A stretch of 64,000 nucleotides of DNA from contig NZ_JNXI01000021.1 in the NCBI RefSeq assembly GCF_000717055.1, forward strand, positions 1-64,000. The letters are read 5' to 3'. The notes beneath the pieces are model-generated. The model was not told the origin of the DNA, did no database searches, and worked only from the letters and a program-made list of their open reading frames with translations. Below are positions 8,786 through 17,388 of this stretch, piece by piece. How positions within the stretch are numbered: position 1 is the first letter of the stretch; each line of letters starts with the position of its first letter. The position numbers and the translations under genes are program-made. This DNA comes from Streptomyces iakyrus (GTDB taxonomy: Bacteria; Actinomycetota; Actinomycetes; Streptomycetales; Streptomycetaceae).

Positions 8786-9985
8786 CTACTGGGGCGCGTC
8801 CCCGAAGTCCGGGATCTCCAGCCTGACCCCGCCCTGCCGTGCCGACTCGTGCGCGATGATGCCCGGCAGGGTGTAGCGCGCGGCCACCCAGGCGTTCACG
8901 GACGGCAGGGTGCGTTCGTTGACGGCGGTCACGAAGTCGTCCACCAGGAAGTGGTGGCTGCCCTCGTGGCCGTTGTGCAGACTGTCGAACTCCCGCGGCA
9001 GTCGCGCCCGGTCGTGCACGGGCGCCGACCCCGAGGTGAAGGCGGCCCGCAGCTCCGGCGCGATGTGCTGGAGCGAGGGGTCGTCGGGCGCCATGGTGGG
9101 CTTGGGCTCCAGCATTTCGCTGATGTCCTTCACCCCTTGCTTGTCCTGCCACAGGGCGACCGTGGCGAGCTGCTCCATGCTCGCCTCGGTACCGAAGAAG
9201 CGGAAGCGCGACTCCCGTATGTGCGAGGGGTAGCCGACCCGCCGGAACTCGTTCGTACGGAACGAGCCGCCGCCCGCCACCTCGAACAGCGCGGTGGCGT
9301 TGGAGACGTCGTTGCCGAACTGGCTGACGTCCTTGTCGAAGACGCCGTCGCCCCGGTCGTCCACGACACCGATCGCCGACACGCTCACCGCGTGCGTCTT
9401 CCAGGCGCCCAGCACCCCGCCGACCGCGTGCGTCGGGTACAGCAGCGGGGGGTAGCTCGCGGTCGCCTTCCAGTTCTCGCCGCCGCTGTACTGATAGGCC
9501 TCGTAGAACCCCAGGTCCATGTCGTGGACGTAGTCGCCCTCGGCGTAGAAGAGCCGCCCGAAGGCGCCCTCGGCGATCTGGTTGCGGGCGTGGACCGTGG
9601 CCGGGTTGTACTCGCTGGTCTCGCCCATCATGTAGGTCAGCCCGGTGGCCTTGACCGCGTCGATGATCGCCGCGATCTCCTCCGTGCTGATCGCCATGGG
9701 GACGGCGGAGTACACGTGCTTGCCCGCGTTCAGGCCCTGGAGCACCAGCGGCCCGTGGGTCCAGCGCTGGGTGAAGATCGCGACGGCGTCGACGTCCTCC
9801 GACTCCAGCATGGCCTGGTAGGACGGGAAGGTGCCGGCCAGCCCCTGGGCGGAGGCGAGTCGGGCGGCCCTCTCGGGCAGCAGGTCGGTGACGTAGACGT
9901 CGCCGACGCCGGGGTGGGCCTGGAACAGGGTGGCGAACTGGCCCGAGAACTGCCCGGCGCCGACGATGCCGATGGAGAACGTCAT
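8786..9985 (-). CDS. Gfo/Idh/MocA-family oxidoreductase of sugar cluster A
   Basis: A 399-residue NAD(P)-dependent sugar or polyol dehydrogenase. It has the Rossmann start IGIVGAGQFSGQFATLF and the catalytic-region pattern GKHVYSAVPMA, where the usual EKP is replaced by AVP; the catalytic lysine of that motif is therefore missing. It is the last gene of the reverse-strand operon permease-permease-binding protein-dehydrogenase, 14 bp after the binding-protein gene. It probably acts on the imported sugar or, given the lost lysine, on an atypical substrate such as in non-oxidative chemistry. Start ATG 9985 is the first methionine at the Rossmann fold. Confidence 0.85.
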   Translation of the reverse strand: MTFSIGIVGAGQFSGQFATLFQAHPGVGDVYVTDLLPERAARLASAQGLAGTFPSYQAMLESEDVDAVAIFTQRWTHGPLVLQGLNAGKHVYSAVPMAISTEEIAAIIDAVKATGLTYMMGETSEYNPATVHARNQIAEGAFGRLFYAEGDYVHDMDLGFYEAYQYSGGENWKATASYPPLLYPTHAVGGVLGAWKTHAVSVSAIGVVDDRGDGVFDKDVSQFGNDVSNATALFEVAGGGSFRTNEFRRVGYPSHIRESRFRFFGTEASMEQLATVALWQDKQGVKDISEMLEPKPTMAPDDPSLQHIAPELRAAFTSGSAPVHDRARLPREFDSLHNGHEGSHHFLVDDFVTAVNERTLPSVNAWVAARYTLPGIIAHESARQGGVRLEIPDFGDAPQ

Positions 9986-9999
9986 GGAGCGCGTGCCCT

Positions 10000-11349
10000 T
10001 CACTGGGAGAGGATGAGGTTGATCTGGTCGTTGGTCTGATCGAGGCTGCTCACGGGTTTGCCGTTGCCGTAGATGTCCTCCATTGCAGGGGCCATGAGCG
10101 CCGTCATGTCCGCCGAGTAGCTGGCGATCGGGTACGAGAAGGTCCGGGAGTGCTTCTTGTCGGCCACGGGTTCGGTGAACGCCGAGACGTCGATGCCCTT
10201 CTCCCGGTACGCGGCGACGGCCGCCTCCGTCCCGGCCGGGGTGGCGGGGAAGACCACGCCGGACCTGCCGACGACGGTCTGGCACCGGTCCGAGGCCAGA
10301 TAGGCCACCCACTTGCGGGCGCCCGCCTTGTTCTTGGAGGCCTGGGTGATCGAGTCGGCGAGGCCGTTCATCATCGTGGCACGCTTGCCGGTCGGGCCGA
10401 CCGGCGTCAGGGCGGTCTTGATGTCCTTGCCCTTGAAGCCGGCGTAGGTGGAGATCATCCAGGCCCCGTCGAACGCGGTGGCCGCCTTGCCCGCCGCCAC
10501 CTGGGTGTTCGCCTGGTTGGACTGGACGTTGTAGTCGGACAGGGGCGGCATGTAGCCCTTCTTCGCCAGCCCGAAGTACCACTGGATGACGGACTGGAAG
10601 GTCTTGCTGTCGTACTGGTACTTCGTGCCCCAGCGCGGCTTGTCGAGGTAGCTCCAGCCGGCGGAGGCGGCGAAGTTGCTCCACTGGGTCTGGCCGTCGC
10701 CGAAGCCGCCGCCGCCCGAAGCCATGCCGTAGACCTTGACGTTGTTCTTGTCGAAGCCCGGCTCGTCGCCCCGATTGCCGTTCCTGTCGACGGTGAGGTG
10801 GGCGATGGCCTTCTCGAAGGTGCCGCCGTCCCGCGGGTTCCAGGAGAGGTCGTTCAGCTGCTCGGGAGTGAGCCCGGCCGCCCGGGTCATCTTGGAGTTG
10901 TAGAACAGCGCGACCGTGTCCCAGTCCTTCGGGGCGCCGTAGCGGTGGCCGTCCTGGCCGATCCAGTTGGCGGCGAGGCCCGGTTGGTAGTCGGAGTCCT
11001 CGATGCCGAGGTCGTCGAGCGGTTCGAGGACCTTCAGGTCGGCGAACTGGCCGAAGTTCTGGATGTGGTCGGTGAACACGTCCGGCTGGGTGCCCGCGAT
11101 GAACCCGGCGGTGAGCTTGGTCCAGTAGTCGCTCCACCCCAACTGCGTGATCTTCACCTTCAGTCCGGGGTTCTCCTTCTCGAACCCCTTGGCGCAGGCC
11201 TGGTAGGCGGGCAGCTGGTTGGCGTCCCACAGCCAGTACGTGACGGTGTTCGCGGACGAGCCTGCGGCACCTCCCTGCGCGCATCCGCCGACCAGGGACA
11301 GCGCCAGCGCTCCGGTCACCGCGACGAGCGGACGAAGTCGAATTCGCAT
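10000..11349 (-). CDS. Sugar ABC transporter substrate-binding lipoprotein, cluster A
   Basis: A 449-residue extracellular solute-binding protein of the sugar (family 1) type. A lipoprotein signal ends in LSLVGGC, making Cys23 the lipidated residue. The mature part contains TVTYWLWDANQLPAYQAC and the typical QPDVFTDHIQNFG and APKDWDTVALFYNS segments. ATG 11349 is preferred over GTG 11352 because AAGGGG is then spaced 6 nt away. It delivers substrate to the two permeases upstream in the operon. No ATPase is encoded here, so a shared MsiK-type ATPase elsewhere is expected. Confidence 0.92.
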   Translation of the reverse strand: MRIRLRPLVAVTGALALSLVGGCAQGGAAGSSANTVTYWLWDANQLPAYQACAKGFEKENPGLKVKITQLGWSDYWTKLTAGFIAGTQPDVFTDHIQNFGQFADLKVLEPLDDLGIEDSDYQPGLAANWIGQDGHRYGAPKDWDTVALFYNSKMTRAAGLTPEQLNDLSWNPRDGGTFEKAIAHLTVDRNGNRGDEPGFDKNNVKVYGMASGGGGFGDGQTQWSNFAASAGWSYLDKPRWGTKYQYDSKTFQSVIQWYFGLAKKGYMPPLSDYNVQSNQANTQVAAGKAATAFDGAWMISTYAGFKGKDIKTALTPVGPTGKRATMMNGLADSITQASKNKAGARKWVAYLASDRCQTVVGRSGVVFPATPAGTEAAVAAYREKGIDVSAFTEPVADKKHSRTFSYPIASYSADMTALMAPAMEDIYGNGKPVSSLDQTNDQINLILSQ

Positions 11350-11359
11350 CACAGTCCCC

Positions 11360-12277
11360 TTACTTGATCCCGGTGAAGCCGATGGAGCTGACGATGCGGC
11401 GGGCGAAGCAGGCGAACAGCACCAGCATCGGCAGCGCGGCGATCAGCGTCGCGGCCATGAGCCCGGACCAGTCGACGCCGGTCTGCGGGGTCTGCGCCCG
11501 GAAGACCGCCAGCGCCACGGTCAGCACGCGCGAGCTGTCGCTGTAGGAGACCATCAGCGGCCAGAAGTAGTCGTTCCAGGAGGTGATGTACGTCAGCACG
11601 GCCAGCGTGATGATCGGCGTGGACGCCATCGGCAGGACCACCCGGAAGAAGATCTTGATCTTTCCGGCGCCGTCGAGCAGCGCGGCCTCCTCGACCTCCT
11701 TGGGGATGTTCATGAAGAACTGCCGCAGGAAGAACACCGCGAACGGCGTCATGAACATGGTGGGCAGCGCGATGCCGAGGAGCGTGTCGATCAGGTGCAG
11801 CTGCTTGATCAGCACGAAATTCGGCAGCAGCGTGAAGATGGCGGGCACCATCATCCCGGCGAGGAACAGCCCGAAGACCTTGTCCCGGCCCCGCCAGCGC
11901 AGCCGCGAGAAGGCGTACGCGGCCATCGCCGAGAAGAAGATCTGGCACCCGGTGATCAGGGTCGAGACCAGCACCGAGTTGAGCAGGTAGCGCCAGAAGT
12001 CCAGCCCGCCGCCCGCGCCGCCCTGTGCGACGGCCTCCTCGGCCGACTGCAGGCCCAGCGCCCGTTCGAAGCCGCTGGTGGTGAGGTCCACGGGCAGGGG
12101 GTTGGTGGGGTCGGCGCTCAGGCCCGCGTTGGTGGAGAGCGCGGTGCGCAGGATCCAGTAGAACGGCAGCAGGGTGATGAGGACGATCAGCCCCATCACG
12201 GTCCAGGCGGCGGCCCGCCCGAAGGGGAACCTGCGCTGTCGCAGGGTCGTCGGTGTCGTTGTCGTCACGGCAGCCAT
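11360..12277 (-). CDS. Sugar ABC transporter permease (MalG-type), cluster A
   Basis: A 305-residue inner-membrane permease. The EAA loop that docks the ATPase reads EEAALLDGAGKIKIFFRVVLP-like near residue 200, followed by TSWNDYFWPL, typical of MalG/CUT1 permeases. An unusually hydrophilic insertion (GLQSAEEAVAQGGAGGG) follows the first helix. It lies between the MalF-type permease and the binding-protein gene, 10 bp from the latter, in one operon. Confidence 0.92.
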   Translation of the reverse strand: MAAVTTTTPTTLRQRRFPFGRAAAWTVMGLIVLITLLPFYWILRTALSTNAGLSADPTNPLPVDLTTSGFERALGLQSAEEAVAQGGAGGGLDFWRYLLNSVLVSTLITGCQIFFSAMAAYAFSRLRWRGRDKVFGLFLAGMMVPAIFTLLPNFVLIKQLHLIDTLLGIALPTMFMTPFAVFFLRQFFMNIPKEVEEAALLDGAGKIKIFFRVVLPMASTPIITLAVLTYITSWNDYFWPLMVSYSDSSRVLTVALAVFRAQTPQTGVDWSGLMAATLIAALPMLVLFACFARRIVSSIGFTGIK

Positions 12278-12295
12278 GGCGGTGTCTCCCTTCCG

Positions 12296-13261
12296 TCAGC
12301 CGAGGTCGGTCCGGCCGGCCCGGGTGAGCCGGTACTGGAGGACGGTGATCGCGCTCAGCACGATCAGCAGGGCGACCGACATGGCCGAGGCGTAGCCGAA
12401 CTGGAAGCGGCCGAACGCCGAGCCGTAGATGTAGTACTGCAGGACGTTGGTCGCGTTGGCCGGACCGCCCGCGGTCGTCACGGCGACGGTGTCGAACACC
12501 TGGAAGGACCCGATCACCGTCATGATCAGCACGACCGCGAGCACCGGCCGCAGCAGCGGCATGGTGATCCGCCAGAACATCCGCCACTCGCTCGCGCCGT
12601 CCACCCGGGCCGCCTCGTACATGTCGTTCGGGATGGCCTGGAGGCCGGCGAACAGCAGCAGGGCGGTGTAGCCCACGTGCCGCCACACGTTGATGAGCGC
12701 GATCGTCGGGATCGCCCAGGTCTCGTCGGCGAGGAACGGGATGCGGTCCACGCCGAGGCCGCTGATGATCTCGTTGCCGATGCCGAGCTGGGTGTCGAGG
12801 AGCCACAGCCAGACCAGACCGGCCACGACGTTCGACATCAGGTACGGCGTGAGCACGATGCCGCGCAGCATCGCCGACTGCGTCAGCCGCTGGAGCAGGA
12901 CGGCGATGGTCAGCGCCGCGACCGTCTGGACGCCGATGTTGATGACGACGTACTCGACGGTGACCCACAGGGAGTCCCAGAAGATGGGGTCGTTGACCAT
13001 GCGGACGTAGTTGTCCAGGCCCACCCACTCCGCCGGCGTCAGCAGGTTGAAGCGGGTGAAGCTCAGGTAGATGCCCCGCAGTGTCGGCCAGAGCAGGAAG
13101 ACCAGGAAGCCGAGCAGGGCCGGCGCGATGAAGAGCGCGGCCAGCCGGCCGTCCCCCCGGTCCTCGCCGGACACCCCCTGTCGCGTCCCGGTCGTACTGC
13201 TGGCCTCCGCCGCGCCGCCCGTGGGCAGACGTGAAGGAGGACTGCTGGAGGCGATGGTCAT
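12296..13261 (-). CDS. Sugar ABC transporter permease (MalF-type), cluster A
   Basis: A 321-residue permease with a hydrophilic N-terminus, the first helix LAALFIAPALLGFLVFLLWP, and the EAA loop MYEAARVDGASEWRMFWRI near residue 220. It is the first gene of the reverse-strand operon and begins divergently from the ROK regulator. GAGGGAG precedes the ATG. It pairs with the MalG-type permease to form the membrane channel of a CUT1 importer. Confidence 0.92.
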   Translation of the reverse strand: MTIASSSPPSRLPTGGAAEASSTTGTRQGVSGEDRGDGRLAALFIAPALLGFLVFLLWPTLRGIYLSFTRFNLLTPAEWVGLDNYVRMVNDPIFWDSLWVTVEYVVINIGVQTVAALTIAVLLQRLTQSAMLRGIVLTPYLMSNVVAGLVWLWLLDTQLGIGNEIISGLGVDRIPFLADETWAIPTIALINVWRHVGYTALLLFAGLQAIPNDMYEAARVDGASEWRMFWRITMPLLRPVLAVVLIMTVIGSFQVFDTVAVTTAGGPANATNVLQYYIYGSAFGRFQFGYASAMSVALLIVLSAITVLQYRLTRAGRTDLG

Positions 13262-13312
13262 CGGAGACTCCCTCGCTGCGGCGGCTCGTCCTCTGGCGGG
13301 ACTTACTTTTGA

Positions 13313-13380
13313 TGCGAAACAATTACGGCGTCAAGGGGCCTGCAAACATCGTTTCGCAGGAACCGACATCCACGTAGAGT
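13313..13380 (+). promoter_or_regulatory. Candidate ROK operator and promoter between transporter and regulator
   Basis: TGCGAAAC (13313-13320) and GTTTCGCA (13351-13358) are exact inverted copies, 38 bp centre to centre, in the 170-bp divergent intergenic region. The second copy overlaps the position expected for the -35 of a forward promoter whose -10 would be TAGAGT (13375-13380). This layout suits a local repressor acting on both the transporter operon and its own gene. Confidence 0.55.
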
Positions 13381-13431
13381 GGTCATGTTGGTTTCGGTGT
13401 AAAAAAAATGAGAGAGGGGAGTCGGACCTTC

Positions 13432-14592
13432 ATGACCGAAGGCACCGCCGGCTGGCTGCCGCTGAGCGCGGGGGAGCGCTCCGTGGCCATCGAAGTGCTC
13501 GTCCACGGCCCGCTCTCGCGCACCGAACTCGCCCGCAGGCTGGGTCTGTCGGCCGGCAGCCTCACCCGGCTCACCAAGCCGCTGATCGAGTCGGGGCTGC
13601 TCGTCGAGGTGCCCGAAGCCGATGCGCCCGCGGAGTCGCGCCAGGGCCGCCCCTCGCAGCCGCTGGACGTCGTCGCCGACTCGGGCTTCTTCCTCGGATT
13701 CAAGATCACCGAGGACATGGTCTACGGGGTCGTCACCACTCTGCGCAGCCACATCGTCGCCCGCCACGACCGTCCGCTCACCACCCACGACCCCGCCGAA
13801 GTGGCCGATGTGCTGGCCGAGATGGCCGCCGAACTGGGCGCGGGCCATCCCCGCCTCGCCGGGATCGGCATCGGGGTCGGCGGATTCGTCCAGGACCGTG
13901 CCGTGGTCGGCGAATCCCCCTTCCTGCTGTGGCGGGACGTCCCCCTGGCCGACCTGGTCGAGCAGCGCACCGGGCTGCCGGTGGTCGTCGAGAACGACGT
14001 CGCCGCCCTCGTCGAGGCCGAGACCTGGTTCGGTGCCGGACGCGGCCTGGAGCGCTTCGTCGTCCTCACCATCGGCGCCGGCCTCGGCTACGGGCTCGTA
14101 CTGGGCGGCAGGCGGGTACCTTTCGCGGAGGAGGACCGCGGCTTCGGCCGGCACTGGATCGTCGACTCCCATGGGCCGCTCACCCCGGACGGCAGGCGCG
14201 GCAGCGCCGTTTCGCTGCTGACCATCCCCAGCATCCGCTACCAGGTCCGGGCCGCCACCGGCGGCGACCCCACCTACGACGAGATCCTCGCCCTGGCCGC
14301 CGCGGGGGAGCCGATGCCCGCCCGGGTCGTCGACGAGGCCGCCCGCGCCCTGGGGACGCTCGTCGCGCAGATCTCCAACTTCGTGATGCCGCAGAAGATC
14401 CTGCTCGCGGGGGAGGGGGTCGGGCTGATGGACGTGGCCGGGAAGACGGTCGAGGAGACGATCCGTGAGCACCGGCACCCGCTGGCCGCCCCGGTCGGTC
14501 TGGAGACGAAGGTGTCCGACTTCCACGACTGGGCCCGCGGCGCGGCCGTGTTGGCCATCAAGGTGCTGGTGCTGGGGTCGGCCGAAGCCTGA
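13432..14592 (+). CDS. ROK-family transcriptional repressor of cluster A
   Basis: A 386-residue protein with an N-terminal winged helix (SRTELARRLGLSAGSLTRLTK, residues about 25-50) and a C-terminal ROK sugar-sensing domain (GIGIGVGGFVQDRAVVGES, VVENDVAALVEAETWFGAGRG, TIGAGLGYGLVLGG). The zinc-binding CxCGxxGC cluster of classical ROK repressors is absent; the region reads EEDRGFGRHWIVDS instead. ATG 13432 is chosen because AGGGGA lies upstream; the ATG at 13408 follows an A tract with no such site. It is divergent from the sugar ABC operon it presumably controls. Confidence 0.88.
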   Translation: MTEGTAGWLPLSAGERSVAIEVLVHGPLSRTELARRLGLSAGSLTRLTKPLIESGLLVEVPEADAPAESRQGRPSQPLDVVADSGFFLGFKITEDMVYGVVTTLRSHIVARHDRPLTTHDPAEVADVLAEMAAELGAGHPRLAGIGIGVGGFVQDRAVVGESPFLLWRDVPLADLVEQRTGLPVVVENDVAALVEAETWFGAGRGLERFVVLTIGAGLGYGLVLGGRRVPFAEEDRGFGRHWIVDSHGPLTPDGRRGSAVSLLTIPSIRYQVRAATGGDPTYDEILALAAAGEPMPARVVDEAARALGTLVAQISNFVMPQKILLAGEGVGLMDVAGKTVEETIREHRHPLAAPVGLETKVSDFHDWARGAAVLAIKVLVLGSAEA

Positions 14593-14755
14593 ACGACGGC
14601 GAACTTCGCGGTGCCGAAAGGTACTCACAGGCGGCTGATGTGAACAGCCTCACGTTTACCGGGAGATGGACGTGATCAGTAACACTGTCCGAAATGACCG
14701 TTTAGCTCGTGATTACTCACATCGCCTTCACGTCCGGCGACGTATGCTTCACAGC

Positions 14756-14929
14756 ATGTCCACCACCGTTGAAACATCATCCGAGCGATCGGCTGACGAA
14801 GTCAACGAGGAGATCCGCGCGCTGTGGCGCCGGTCGGGCGGGACACTGAGCGTCGAGCAGCGCGAGGAGTACCAGCGGCTCGTCCTGGAGTGGGCCTCCG
14901 CGGCCCCGCAGTCGGCGCCCGCGGCCTGA
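14756..14929 (+). CDS. Conserved small protein, 57 residues
   Basis: A 57-residue hydrophilic protein: MSTTVETSSERSADEVNEE, then IRALWRRSGGTLSVEQREEYQRLV, a helical pattern. I recall similar short proteins in many Streptomyces genomes, but no function is known to me. The in-frame ATG at 14747 is an alternative start. Its 163-bp upstream region is relatively AT-rich for this genome and contains short inverted repeats, so it likely has its own promoter. A disrupted DMT transporter gene follows. Confidence 0.65.
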   Translation: MSTTVETSSERSADEVNEEIRALWRRSGGTLSVEQREEYQRLVLEWASAAPQSAPAA

Positions 14930-15033
14930 CCTCCGTCCCGGCCCGCCGCGCATCGGACCCTCGTCGAAGGGCACCCCTGATCCAATGGGTGCCCTTCTCG
15001 CACTTTCCTCGGCCGTCGTCTACGGCATCGTCG

Positions 15034-15077
15034 TCCCCCAAGCTCTCGGCTTCGCTCGAGCAGGGTGTGCCCCCATC
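15034..15077 (+). repeat. Streptomycete short repeat, copy 1
   Basis: Begins TCCCCCAAGCTCTCGGCTTC and ends GCAGGGTGTGCCCCCATC, 44 bp. It inserts into the DMT transporter frame between residues GIV and AGGLL. The same sequence recurs inverted at 15278. I recall this motif as highly repeated in Streptomyces chromosomes; it encodes nothing. Confidence 0.85.
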
Positions 15078-15277
15078 GCCGGCGGTCTGCTGTCCCGGCG
15101 CGTGCATCACAGCGCCGTCACCTTCCTCGGACAGCTGGGCGGGCTGCTGCTCGCCTGCGCCGCCGCACTCCTCTGCCCGCCGGCGCCGTCCACTCCGCCG
15201 ACCTGCTCTGGAGAGCGCTGTCCGGCGTCGGGAGCGGCACGGCCATGTGGTTCCTCAACCGCGGGCTGAGCAGAGGG

Positions 15278-15322
15278 GATGGGGGCACCTCCCTGCTCGA
15301 GCGAAGCCGAGAGCTTGGGGGA
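15278..15322 (-). repeat. Streptomycete short repeat, copy 2 (inverted)
   Basis: The reverse complement of copy 1 apart from a one-base length difference (GGGAGG in place of GGGTG near one end), 45 bp. It lies in the middle of the same DMT gene, where it adds a net frame change. The two copies face each other across about 200 bp. Confidence 0.85.
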
Positions 15323-15919
15323 GAGCGTCGTGGTGCCGGTGAGCGCCGTCACCGGTGTCGCGCTGTCGGTGCTGTGCGGGGTGCTCGTCCTCGGCGACCG
15401 TCCGGGCGCGGTCGCCTGGCTGGGTATCGCCGTCACGGTGCCCGCGCTGTGGTTCGTCGCCGGCGGCAGGGCCGGTGCCGGGAAGGGTACGGCGGACGGA
15501 CTGGTCGCAAGTCTCGGCGTCACCGTGCAGTACCTCGCCCTCGGCCAGGCCGGGCCCGGAAGCGGGCTGTGGCCCGTCGCCGCGGGCCGGGTCGCCGCGG
15601 TCCTCGTCCTGGTGCCCGACGCCGCGCGGCACGCCCGCCGGCTGACGCTGCCGCCGGTCCGCTGCGTCCAGGCCGTTCTCATCGGGGCCGGTGCGGCCCT
15701 CGGCCTCGTGCTGTATCTGCTCGCCGCCCAGCGGCAGTTGCTGGCCGTCGCCGTGGTCCTGGCCTCCCTGTACCCGGCCCTCCCCGTGGTGCTGGGCCTC
15801 GCCCTGCTGCACGAGCGGATCAGCCGCCGTCAGGCGCTGGGGCTGCTGGGAGCGGGCATCGCGACCGTGCTCCTCACTCTGGGCTGACCGGCCCGTCCCG
15901 CGACCGCCGGCCACCCCTG

Positions 15920-17266
15920 TCATCCCCAAGTGGCCGAGTAGTACTGCCGGTACGCCTTGCGGTCCTGCTCCGCGCGGATCCACCGGGTCGCCACCAGTGC
16001 CACGAGGCTGCCCGCGATGACGAGCATGCCGGGGCCCACATTGCGCGGGTCGGTGAGACGGCTCAGCAGCGTCGACACGTCCGTGCCCGTGATCGGCGCC
16101 GACGAACCGGGCGAGGCAGCACCCGGCGAGGCCGACGGCGCGGGTGCGGCGCCCGTGCCACCGGACGACTTCGCGACGATGAGCTTGACGCCGAGCTCGG
16201 TCAGCGCCTTCGTCACCGGCTGGAAGAACGTCGTGCCGCCCGCCTTGCAGTCCCCGCTGCCGCCCGAGGTCAGGCCGATCGCGATGCCGTCGGCGAACAT
16301 CGGGCCTCCGCTGTCGCCGGGTTCGGCGCACACGTTCGTCTCGATGAGGCCGGTGACCGTGCCCTCGGGGTAGTTGACCGTCGCGTTGAGCGCCGTCACC
16401 TCTCCCTGGCGCAGTCCGCTGGTGCTGCCGCTGCGGAAGATCTTCTGCCCGACCTCCGCGTCGGCGACGCCCGTGATCCGCACGCCCTTGCCGTCGCCGA
16501 CCGCCACCACGTCCGCGCCCTTGCCCGCACGGCCGCCGTCGTACTTCACCAGGGAGTAGTCGTCGCCGGGGAAGCTCCCCCGGAGTGACGTGCCGACCTG
16601 CTGCCGGCCCCGGTCGTCGGCGAACCAGACCGAGCCGTCGGGCCCGCAGTGCCCCGCCGTGAGGATGAAGTCGCTCTTCCCGTCGGTCACGTTGAACCCC
16701 GCCGAACAGCGCCCGGCGGTCGACAGGATGGGCTGCGCGCCGTTGAGCCGGGTCGTGAACGTGCCCTCCGTGCGCTCCATCCGCACGAGGGAGCCGATGC
16801 CCTCGGCGACCTCGGTCATCCGGGACCAGTCGGAGGCGGAGACGGTGCTGTCACCGCGCACCACGACCTGGTTGCTCTTGTAGTCCAGGGCCCACGACGT
16901 GCCGGCCACCCGGGGGGCCGAACGCAGCGTTGCCGCGGCGGACTTGAGGTCGCTCATGCTGTGGCGGACCATCTTGGCCTGCGCGCCGGCGCGCTTCACC
17001 TCGGCGGCCGCCTTCTCGTCCGTCACGGCGACGACCGGCCGCCCGGCGGAGTCGATCCAGCTGCCCGCCGTGCGCGCGTTCCCGAGTTGCGTCACGAGGT
17101 CGGTGCCCTCGCCCGTCGCCGGCGGCGCGGTGAACGGGACGCCGATGACCGGGGCCGACGGCTCGCTCGCCACTGCGGTGGTGACCATCGCTCCTCCGAG
17201 GAGGAGTCCGCCGACGGCCGCCAGCCGTGTCACTCGCCGGACGACCCGTCGTCGTGCGTGCCTCAT
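15920..17266 (-). CDS. Exported chymotrypsin-type serine protease with C-terminal membrane anchor
   Basis: A 448-residue S1 protease of the streptogrisin/alpha-lytic group. A signal peptide covers about residues 1-34. A pro-region follows to about 185. The protease domain carries His206 in TAGHC, Asp236 in GDDYSLV and Ser319 in EPGDSGGP. After a proline/serine/glycine-rich linker (residues about 372-395) comes a hydrophobic segment MLVIAGSLVALVATRW and a short basic tail. The anchor suggests the enzyme stays at the membrane, unlike the freely secreted streptogrisins. GGGAG precedes the ATG. It is transcribed alone. Confidence 0.88.
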   Translation of the reverse strand: MRHARRRVVRRVTRLAAVGGLLLGGAMVTTAVASEPSAPVIGVPFTAPPATGEGTDLVTQLGNARTAGSWIDSAGRPVVAVTDEKAAAEVKRAGAQAKMVRHSMSDLKSAAATLRSAPRVAGTSWALDYKSNQVVVRGDSTVSASDWSRMTEVAEGIGSLVRMERTEGTFTTRLNGAQPILSTAGRCSAGFNVTDGKSDFILTAGHCGPDGSVWFADDRGRQQVGTSLRGSFPGDDYSLVKYDGGRAGKGADVVAVGDGKGVRITGVADAEVGQKIFRSGSTSGLRQGEVTALNATVNYPEGTVTGLIETNVCAEPGDSGGPMFADGIAIGLTSGGSGDCKAGGTTFFQPVTKALTELGVKLIVAKSSGGTGAAPAPSASPGAASPGSSAPITGTDVSTLLSRLTDPRNVGPGMLVIAGSLVALVATRWIRAEQDRKAYRQYYSATWG

Positions 17267-17388
17267 GCATGGCTCCCGAACCAGAACATCACGATGCGAA
17301 CACCGCAGGGCCCTCCTTGAGTTGAGTGCCCTTCATCCATACGGGGCGGAGCCGTGCCGTGTTCAGCGCACCGGTGATCTCTTCGGCG

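Larger units (their letters stand above)
14985..15887 (+). pseudogene. DMT-superfamily (EamA) transporter disrupted by two small repeats and a frameshift
   Basis: Homology to a ten-helix drug/metabolite transporter is broken over several frames. It begins MGALLALSSAVVYGIV, is interrupted by repeat copy 1 (in frame, adding VPQALGFARAGCAP), and resumes with AGGLLSRRV to ACAAALL. Near 15170 the frame slips by one base. LPAGAVHSADLLW to FLNRGLSRG is read in the new frame. Repeat copy 2 then interrupts, and the frame returns to the original at SVVVPVSAVTGVALSVLCG and stays open to the stop at 15887. The first frame alone stops at 15269. The single-base slip could be a sequencing error, but the two insertions are physical. 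Confidence 0.8.

Noticed and set aside
15034-15322. A composite transposon or insertion sequence bounded by inverted repeats
   Set aside because: The sequence between the repeats is transporter coding sequence, with no transposase and no target duplication that I can see.
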